Assembly: GCA_036924835.1 (NCBI GenBank)
Contig: JBAGRR010000001.1
Coordinates: 992,001 to 1,056,000 of the forward strand
DNA length: 64,000 nt
Reading direction: 5' to 3'
From: Nitrobacteraceae bacterium AZCC 1564
GTDB taxonomy: Bacteria; Pseudomonadota; Alphaproteobacteria; Rhizobiales; Xanthobacteraceae
The position numbers were made by a program, and so were the translations under genes. This document shows positions 57,819 to 64,000 of this stretch, one piece after another. Each line of letters opens with the position of its first letter. Within the stretch, counting starts at the first letter, position 1. The notes under the pieces were generated by a model. That model saw nothing but the letters and a program-made list of their open reading frames with translations, was not told the DNA's origin and ran no database searches.

Positions 57819-60377
57819 AGCGGGCTGAAACAAGACCGCTGCCGCAAGCGTCGTTACAAGCGACAGCGCCAACAACTTGCCCATGCTCGACGTACCGGGA
57901 TGGCTCGACAGCCAGAGGCTGCCGAACGCCGTTGCGGTCGTCATCGCGCTGAAGAAAATTGCTCGCGTCAGGCTGGACTGCAGCAGATTGGTCTGACCGC
58001 CACGCCATGCCGTCACATAGTAGATCTTAAATGCCACGCCGATCCCCAGCAGTAGCGGCAGCGCAATGATATTTGCGAAATTCATCGGCAGACCGATGAG
58101 AACGCAAATTTCGAGAGTCAGCACGCCGGCAAGGATCAGTGGCACCAGCGTCAACAAGACGTCGCCGATACGTCGCAATACGATCCAAAGCAGGATCGCG
58201 ATCGACAACAGCGCCCAACCGCCGGCTTGAATGAAGGCAGACACAATCGTATCGCCCGATTTCAGGATGGAGATCGGCCCACCGATCGCCGTCGGCTCGA
58301 CCTTCAGGACCGCAGCCGCGAATTGACGAAGAGTGTCGTTGTCATTTGGATCGCCCTTGGGCTGGACTTCCACACGGGTGCGTCCATCTACAGAAGTCCA
58401 TTCGCTCACAATGTCTTGCGGCAATGTCTTCAGGCTAACCGGCTGCGCCTTAAGCATGCTGCGGACCTGATCCAGCGCCACGTTCAACGGGGCAATGAAG
58501 ACCTTTTCGGCGGTGTCGCGCGTCGTCTTGTCCGCCTGCGCAAGCTTTGCCAATGCATCGGCAAGACGGCGGGACGCGGCCGCCCCTGGCCCTTTGTCAT
58601 CACCTGCGAACTTGCGCAGGCTTTCGGCGGAACCGTTCAACGCCGCGACATTCTCCTCATCCGAAGGAGGGGCTCCCTGCGCCTCCGGTTTCAAGATCGA
58701 ATCAAGGGAAGCAGCAGCCTTGCGAATGATCGCAAGCTTGGCTGGCTGATCCTCCGGGACGAAACTTTCGAGCGAAAAGGTCCGTGAAACCTCCGGCACC
58801 TTGGCCAGCCGAGCTTCAATTTCCTTTGCTGCGGCGGGCGATGAGGCCATGACTTCGACCGCATTGGTACCTGTATTCGGATCCCGCCGCAGATCGAGAT
58901 AGGTCGCAATCGATTCAACCTTCGGGCTACGGAGATTGATCGGGTTGAAGTCGAAGTGAAGGAAATAGAGCAGTGGCAAGCCGAGCACAGCAACGCCCAG
59001 CGTGCAGGCAACAACCGGGACGCGGTACCGCTCAAGAAAATCATCAACGGGAGCCAGGAACTTAAACCCGAGCGGCTCAGCTTCACCCGGAGGATTAAGA
59101 AGCTTGAGCAACGCTGGAAGCACGGTGATCGCCGCAAAGAACGCGATGATCATACCGGCGCCGGCAATGATACCCAGTTCTGACACGCCCTTGTAGGCGG
59201 TCGGGAGGAAGGAAAGAAAACCTGCGGCTGTCGCCACGGCGGCAAGCGTCAGCGGAACGGCGGAATTCTCGCCGGCCTTCTCCAAGGCGCCAAGCAGATC
59301 GTCATGTTCATGGCGTTCAGCGCGGTAACGGACGCTGTACTGAATCCCGAAATCTACGCCAAGTCCAACAAACAGCACGAAGAACGCGATCGAAATCAGG
59401 TTCAATGCGCCGACCAACATCAGACCAACGGCGGTCGTAATCGACAGCCCAATCGCCAGCGTGATGAAAACCGCCGTGATGATCCTTGGAGACTTGAGTG
59501 CGCACCAGAGGATGAAAAGCACGATGAGAACGGTGCCGATGCCGTTTTCCCAAGCCCCCTCCTGGACGGTCGCAAACTCCTCGTTCGCAATTGGAACAGG
59601 GCCGGTCAGGCGGACCCGGGCGCTGTATTTTCCTGCGAGGTCGAGGTCCTGCGCGGCTTTGCGAATCGCGTCGGTCGCCGCCCCGCCCGGTTCGAGTGCA
59701 TTGAAGTCCAGCACAGGCCTAATGTTGAGAAGCACCCGGCGGTCAGACGGTGTCAGGGGCTCGTTACTGGCCAATTCCCGCCACGAGAACGGAGCCGGTT
59801 GTTTGGCTAGAACCTTTTCGACCGTATCAGCGACCATATTGAGGGGCCGCGCCATCGAATCGCGGGAGTACTGGCCACGCTGAGCGCCGGTCAGCCCGAA
59901 TTCGAGCACCCCGGTCAAACCACGGAGGCTAGGATCATCAACCAGGATATCAAAAATAGGAGCTGCCGAGGCGAGCTGGCTGGTTTGCTTGGCAACCTCC
60001 GCTGTCGGAAGGAACAGAAGGCCGTTGGTGTCGAAAAACGGCCCACTCCCGGCAGGGCGAACCCAAAGGAATTTATCGGTCTGGGGAAGCAGCTTTTGTT
60101 CCAAAGCCTCTCCGGCCTGACGGGCCAATTCGGGCGTCGGCGCCTCAATAACGGCCAAAATCAGGTCATTTCGACCCGGAAATGCCTTCTCGTAGTCAAG
60201 TTCCCGCTTGCGCCAGTCCAAATCCGGCGAAATAAGCTTCGCAATATCGGTATTGATGGCGAAGTTGCGGTGGGAATAAAAACCTGCCGCGACGGCCAAA
60301 GCAATTCCGGTAAGGAGCACCAGCCATGCATGGCGCGTGCAAAAACGAACAAGCGATACAATAGTCCTTGTCAGCAC
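57786..60377 (-). CDS. hpnN: hopanoid transporter HpnN (MMPL/RND family)
   Basis: An 863-residue RND-type inner-membrane protein. One N-terminal helix (WLVLLTGIALAVAAGFYS), a large periplasmic loop, a five-helix cluster (about 280-430) with GVDFGIQYSVRYRAERHEHDD and GFLSFLPTAYKGVSELGIIAG, a second loop, and a last cluster (about 735-855). This is the two-repeat HpnN plan. In Rhodopseudomonas HpnN moves hopanoids to the outer membrane. The start codon is GTG. It is divergent from dxs. Confidence 0.93.
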   Translation of the reverse strand: MLTRTIVSLVRFCTRHAWLVLLTGIALAVAAGFYSHRNFAINTDIAKLISPDLDWRKRELDYEKAFPGRNDLILAVIEAPTPELARQAGEALEQKLLPQTDKFLWVRPAGSGPFFDTNGLLFLPTAEVAKQTSQLASAAPIFDILVDDPSLRGLTGVLEFGLTGAQRGQYSRDSMARPLNMVADTVEKVLAKQPAPFSWRELASNEPLTPSDRRVLLNIRPVLDFNALEPGGAATDAIRKAAQDLDLAGKYSARVRLTGPVPIANEEFATVQEGAWENGIGTVLIVLFILWCALKSPRIITAVFITLAIGLSITTAVGLMLVGALNLISIAFFVLFVGLGVDFGIQYSVRYRAERHEHDDLLGALEKAGENSAVPLTLAAVATAAGFLSFLPTAYKGVSELGIIAGAGMIIAFFAAITVLPALLKLLNPPGEAEPLGFKFLAPVDDFLERYRVPVVACTLGVAVLGLPLLYFLHFDFNPINLRSPKVESIATYLDLRRDPNTGTNAVEVMASSPAAAKEIEARLAKVPEVSRTFSLESFVPEDQPAKLAIIRKAAASLDSILKPEAQGAPPSDEENVAALNGSAESLRKFAGDDKGPGAAASRRLADALAKLAQADKTTRDTAEKVFIAPLNVALDQVRSMLKAQPVSLKTLPQDIVSEWTSVDGRTRVEVQPKGDPNDNDTLRQFAAAVLKVEPTAIGGPISILKSGDTIVSAFIQAGGWALLSIAILLWIVLRRIGDVLLTLVPLILAGVLTLEICVLIGLPMNFANIIALPLLLGIGVAFKIYYVTAWRGGQTNLLQSSLTRAIFFSAMTTATAFGSLWLSSHPGTSSMGKLLALSLVTTLAAAVLFQPALMGRPRDLGK

Positions 60378-60588
60378 AGTTTTTCTTTCTATTTCTTGCG
60401 ATCAGCTCAGGCGTAGGCAACTGCCTAGGGGATGGGCGGTTAACTGTAGGGGCGTCAAACGGTGCCCTTAAGTCACACAATAGTGGCATAACGCCAGCAG
60501 TTGCTCAGATTTACTGCTGAATACCTGCCATAATGCTACACTGCAAAACGTTCCTGTCTTGTTCTTATATGGTACTGGAAGCCTCGGT

Positions 60589-62505
60589 ATGACCTCATCC
60601 ACTCCGTTGCTCGACGCAATCAAATCACCTGCCGATCTTCGTAAGCTCAAAGAGAGCGACCTGCCACAAGTTGCGGCGGAGCTGCGAGCTGAAACGATCA
60701 GCGCGGTCGCGGTCACAGGCGGTCATTTGGGCTCCGGTCTCGGTGTCGTGGAACTCACTGTGGCGATACATCATGTTTTTAATACGCCGTCAGATCGCGT
60801 CATTTGGGACGTCGGACACCAGGCTTATCCTCATAAAATTCTAACGGAACGACGCGACCGGATTCGTACACTGCGGCAGGGTGGCGGTCTCTCCGGTTTC
60901 ACGAAGCGCGCAGAGAGCGAATATGATTGCTTCGGTGCTGCGCATTCCTCGACGTCTATTTCAGCAGGACTTGGGATGGCCGTCGCGCGCGATCTTGCCG
61001 GCGAGGAGCGAAATATCGTCGCAGTGATTGGTGACGGTGCGATGTCGGCGGGCATGGCTTACGAGGCAATGAACAATGCCGGCGCAATGGACTCACGTCT
61101 CATCGTGATTCTCAATGACAATGAAATGTCGATCGCCCCGCCCGTCGGCGCGATGTCGGCCTATTTGTCGCGCTTGATTTCGGGCAACACCTATCGATCG
61201 CTGCGTGAAATCGGCAAGCAAGTTGCCAAGCGCCTACCGAAGTTCGTGGAAAAAGGCGCCCAGCGCGCGGAGGAATATGCGCGTGGATTTCTCTCCGGCG
61301 GCACGCTGTTCGAAGAATTGGGATTCTATTACGTCGGCCCGATCGACGGTCACAACCTCGACCACCTGCTGCCCGTGCTTAAGAACGTTCGGGACTCCAA
61401 AGTCGGCCCAACTCTCATTCACGTCGTGACTGAAAAGGGCAAGGGCTACACCCCGGCAGAGGCCGCCTCCGACAAATATCACGGTGTTGTGAAGTTTGAC
61501 GTCGCGACAGGCAAGCAAGCCAAGGCCCAGGCCAACGCCCCCTCCTACACCAAAGTGTTTGGCGAAACGCTCGTTCAGGAAGCGGAGAAGGACGACAAGA
61601 TCGTTGCCATCACCGCGGCCATGCCGTCGGGAACCGGCGTCGACATTTTCGGCAAGGCTTTCCCGAAGCGCACTTTCGATGTCGGCATTGCCGAACAACA
61701 CGGCGTGACGTTTGCAGCCGGACTGGCCGCGGAAGGCATGAAGCCCTTCACGGCCATCTATTCGACCTTCCTGCAGCGCGCGTACGACCAGGTGGTTCAC
61801 GACGTGGCCATTCAGCGTCTGCCGGTGCGCTTCGCAATCGACCGTGCCGGTCTGGTCGGCGCTGATGGCCCCACCCACGCAGGCTCGTTCGATCTCACCT
61901 ACCTGGGCTGTCTCCCCCACTTCATTATCATGGCGGCCGCAGACGAGGCTGAGCTGAGGCACATGGTGGCCACAGCCGCTGCAATCGACGATGCCCCGTC
62001 CGCATTCCGATTCCCGCGCGGTGATGGTGTTGGCGTGGATCTTCCGGCATTCGGTGTGCCGCTTGAGATCGGCAAGGGCCGAATCATTCGGGAAGGCTCC
62101 TCGGTGGCGCTCGTGTCCCTAGGAACCCGTCTCGCCGAATGCCTGAAAGCTGCAGACATTCTAAAGTCTCACGGCTTAACGACGACGGTTGCTGATGCCA
62201 GATTTGCCAAGCCGATCGATACGGATTTGATCCTCCGCCTCGCCCGCGAGCACGAGGTTCTGATCACGGTCGAGGAAGGCTCGATCGGCGGCTTCGGGGC
62301 GCAGGTTCTGCATGCGCTCGCCGAGCATGGCGCATTGGATAAGGGATTGAAGGTTCGCTCAATGGTCCTTCCGGACACGTTCATCGATCAGGATAGCCCT
62401 GCCGCGATGTATGCGAAGGCCGGTCTCGATGCGAAGGGCATCGTGATGCGCGTCTTCGAAGCGCTGGGTCGCGAAGCAAACATCAGTGCGGTGCAGCTTG
62501 CTTGA
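60589..62505 (+). CDS. dxs: 1-deoxy-D-xylulose-5-phosphate synthase
   Basis: A 638-residue thiamine-diphosphate enzyme making DXP from pyruvate and glyceraldehyde 3-phosphate, the first step of the MEP isoprenoid pathway. TPP-binding [18 protein letters not shown]; the N-terminal [18 protein letters not shown]; the transketolase central domain with [16 protein letters not shown] (catalytic Glu); C-terminal [15 protein letters not shown] 60589 gives the usual N-terminus. It is 10 bases upstream of ispH. It supplies isoprenoid units, including for hopanoids. Confidence 0.97.
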   Translation: MTSSTPLLDAIKSPADLRKLKESDLPQVAAELRAETISAVAVTGGHLGSGLGVVELTVAIHHVFNTPSDRVIWDVGHQAYPHKILTERRDRIRTLRQGGGLSGFTKRAESEYDCFGAAHSSTSISAGLGMAVARDLAGEERNIVAVIGDGAMSAGMAYEAMNNAGAMDSRLIVILNDNEMSIAPPVGAMSAYLSRLISGNTYRSLREIGKQVAKRLPKFVEKGAQRAEEYARGFLSGGTLFEELGFYYVGPIDGHNLDHLLPVLKNVRDSKVGPTLIHVVTEKGKGYTPAEAASDKYHGVVKFDVATGKQAKAQANAPSYTKVFGETLVQEAEKDDKIVAITAAMPSGTGVDIFGKAFPKRTFDVGIAEQHGVTFAAGLAAEGMKPFTAIYSTFLQRAYDQVVHDVAIQRLPVRFAIDRAGLVGADGPTHAGSFDLTYLGCLPHFIIMAAADEAELRHMVATAAAIDDAPSAFRFPRGDGVGVDLPAFGVPLEIGKGRIIREGSSVALVSLGTRLAECLKAADILKSHGLTTTVADARFAKPIDTDLILRLAREHEVLITVEEGSIGGFGAQVLHALAEHGALDKGLKVRSMVLPDTFIDQDSPAAMYAKAGLDAKGIVMRVFEALGREANISAVQLA

Positions 62506-62515
62506 TCAAAGTCCG

Positions 62516-63475
62516 ATGAAGATCCTGCTGGCTCAGCCGCGCGGATTTTGCGCCGGTGTCGTGCGCGCGATCGAGATCGTCGAACGCGCGTTAGAAAAGT
62601 ATGGCCCACCGGTCTACGTGCGTCATGAGATCGTGCACAACAAATACGTCGTGGAAAACCTCAAGGCGAAAGGCGCGGTATTTGTCGAAGACCTGCATGA
62701 AGTCCCGGCAAACGCGATTACGGTCTTTAGTGCTCACGGTGTCGCGAAGAGCGTCGAGGAAGAAGCCGCGGCGCGCGGCCTTCCCGTGTTGAACGCGACC
62801 TGTCCTCTTGTCACGAAAGTTCACAATCAAGGGAAGCGATACGTCTCCAAGGGCCGTTCGCTCGTTCTTATTGGGCACGAAGGTCACCCTGAGGTTGTCG
62901 GGACGATGGGACAAGTGCCTGGCCCGGTCATCCTGGTGCAGAGCGTCGAGGACGTGGAAGCCCTTGATTTACCGAGTGATGCGCCGATGGCGTACATCAC
63001 GCAGACCACGCTGAGTGTGGACGACACCAAGGATATTATCGCCGCGCTTGAAAAGCGCTTCACAGATATCGAGGGACCAGACACCCGCGACATCTGCTAC
63101 GCGACACAAAATCGCCAGTCTTCGGTACGAGATCTCAGCAAGCTCGTCGATGTCATTCTGGTCGTTGGCGCTACCAATAGCTCCAACTCGAACCGCCTCA
63201 GGGAGATCGGGACCGAAGTGGGCGTCCCAAGCTACCTGATCGCCGACGGCAGCCAGCTCAATCCCGAATGGTTGAAGGGCGCGAAAACCGTCGGCATCAC
63301 CGCCGGCGCATCTGCACCAGAAATCCTCGTCGATGATGTTATCGAAGCCCTGCGGAAAATTGGACCGGTCACAGTGTCCGTTCTGCCTGGCCGGGAGGAA
63401 AATATCGAATTCAGGCTGCCGGCCGAATTAATGTCGAAGCAGGCAGACTTCTCACCCGCGATGCAAGAAAGATAG
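62516..63475 (+). CDS. ispH: 4-hydroxy-3-methylbut-2-enyl diphosphate reductase
   Basis: A 319-residue iron-sulfur enzyme that makes IPP and DMAPP, the last MEP step. The three cluster-ligating cysteines are in [24 protein letters not shown] and [33 protein letters not shown] and [11 protein letters not shown] are also intact. The ATG at 62516 gives [14 protein letters not shown]; the longer track start overlaps dxs. It lies 7 bases upstream of hpnH. Confidence 0.96.
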   Translation: MKILLAQPRGFCAGVVRAIEIVERALEKYGPPVYVRHEIVHNKYVVENLKAKGAVFVEDLHEVPANAITVFSAHGVAKSVEEEAAARGLPVLNATCPLVTKVHNQGKRYVSKGRSLVLIGHEGHPEVVGTMGQVPGPVILVQSVEDVEALDLPSDAPMAYITQTTLSVDDTKDIIAALEKRFTDIEGPDTRDICYATQNRQSSVRDLSKLVDVILVVGATNSSNSNRLREIGTEVGVPSYLIADGSQLNPEWLKGAKTVGITAGASAPEILVDDVIEALRKIGPVTVSVLPGREENIEFRLPAELMSKQADFSPAMQER

Positions 63476-63482
63476 TCCTTAG

Positions 63483-64000
63483 ATGGCCATTCCGTTTTTC
63501 AAAGAGATCAAGATCGGCTCGTATCTGGTGAAGCAGAAACTGCTTGGCCGGAAGCGCTATCCGCTGGTGCTGATGCTTGAGCCCCTCTTCCGCTGCAATC
63601 TCGCCTGCGCAGGATGCGGCAAGATTGACTATCCGGATGCGATTCTGAATCGGCGTATGACAGCGCAGGAATGTTGGGACGCCGCCGAAGAATGCGGCGC
63701 GCCGATGGTTGCGATTCCCGGCGGCGAACCGCTGATCCACAAGGAGATCGGCGAAATCGTCCGCGGTCTCGTCGAGCGCAAGAAGTTCGTGTCGCTCTGC
63801 ACCAACGCGTTGCTGCTCGAGAAGAAGCTCGATCTGTTCGAGCCCTCGCCCTACCTGTTCTTCTCTGTCCATCTGGACGGCTTGAAGGAACACCACGACA
63901 AGGCTGTGTCCCAGAAGGGCGTGTTCGATCGCGCCGTCTCGGCGATCAAAGCGGCCAAGGCCCGTGGCTTCACCGTCAACGTCAACGCGACGATCTTCGA
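63483..64000 (+). CDS. hpnH: hopanoid radical SAM protein HpnH (3' end beyond window)
   Basis: An open frame from ATG 63483 to the window edge encodes at least 172 residues. It begins [20 protein letters not shown], has the radical SAM cluster motif CNLACAGC (CxxxCxxC) near residues 40-47, and [11 protein letters not shown] as the SAM-binding GGE. HpnH joins adenosine to the C30 hopene to start C35 hopanoids. The first 8 codons overlap nothing; ispH ends 7 bases before. It completes the dxs-ispH-hpnH row. Confidence 0.93.
   Translation, partial: MAIPFFKEIKIGSYLVKQKLLGRKRYPLVLMLEPLFRCNLACAGCGKIDYPDAILNRRMTAQECWDAAEECGAPMVAIPGGEPLIHKEIGEIVRGLVERKKFVSLCTNALLLEKKLDLFEPSPYLFFSVHLDGLKEHHDKAVSQKGVFDRAVSAIKAAKARGFTVNVNATIF

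Overview
The window reads as a stretch of chromosome from an alphaproteobacterium of the Bradyrhizobiaceae/Nitrobacteraceae type (Bradyrhizobium, Rhodopseudomonas, Afipia, Nitrobacter). This is inferred from the gene set: hopanoid genes (hpnH, hpnN, hpnO), a TIGR03808/TIGR03809-like pair, a DUF2336 protein, an NrsF-type anti-sigma factor, an imuA-imuB-dnaE2 cassette behind a GTTC-N7-GTTC SOS box, and many CTAG-ended palindromic repeats. The DNA is GC-rich and densely coding. I recognised no rRNA, tRNA, CRISPR array, prophage or complete insertion sequence.

Layout. 1-3.7 kb: end of a class II aldolase, an M20 dipeptidase and a frameshifted HerA/YjgR-type ATPase. 4.1-6.6 kb: a DUF4332 protein and the folate genes folP-folB-folK. 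6.6-13.7 kb: a methylmalonyl-CoA mutase operon (small subunit, a GFA-family protein, large subunit, a DUF3298 protein, meaB, pyroglutamyl peptidase). 13.8-17 kb: an MFS drug exporter and the TIGR03808/03809-like pair. 17-23.3 kb: a minus-strand locus with an ECF sigma factor, a membrane anti-sigma factor, a secreted subtilase, an OmpA-type protein and a di-haem DUF4384 protein. This is the best candidate for an undescribed system. 23.4-28.3 kb: a diguanylate cyclase, a DUF2336 protein, a SigF-like ECF/NrsF pair and a divergent exported protein. 28.4-31.1 kb: enoyl-CoA hydratase and an acetyl-CoA hydrolase/transferase. 31.6-37.5 kb: a TolC protein facing a heavy-metal RND pump and its adaptor. 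37.6-39 kb: a frameshifted CoA transferase. 39-45.7 kb: the mutagenic translesion cassette dnaE2-imuB-imuA, then a UdgX protein carrying the tail of a lost DUF4130 domain. 45.8-55 kb: DUF892, an amidohydrolase, a GMC oxidoreductase, a carboxyltransferase with a stand-alone biotin carrier, and a TAXI-type TRAP transporter. 55.3-64 kb: hopanoid and isoprenoid genes (hpnO, hpnN, dxs, ispH and the start of hpnH).

How they work together. dxs and ispH feed the MEP isoprenoid pathway whose C30 product becomes hopanoid; hpnH and hpnO add and aminate the side chain, and hpnN moves hopanoids to the outer membrane. The mutase operon carries out propionate-type catabolism, with MeaB protecting the B12 enzyme. 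The imu cassette is the SOS mutagenesis machinery.

Two features run across the window. Eleven copies of a roughly 78-bp CTAG-ended palindrome sit between genes, mostly in tandem pairs, and at two places supply a gene's stop codon. Three otherwise intact genes are broken by one extra base in a homopolymer, which suggests sequence errors rather than true decay.
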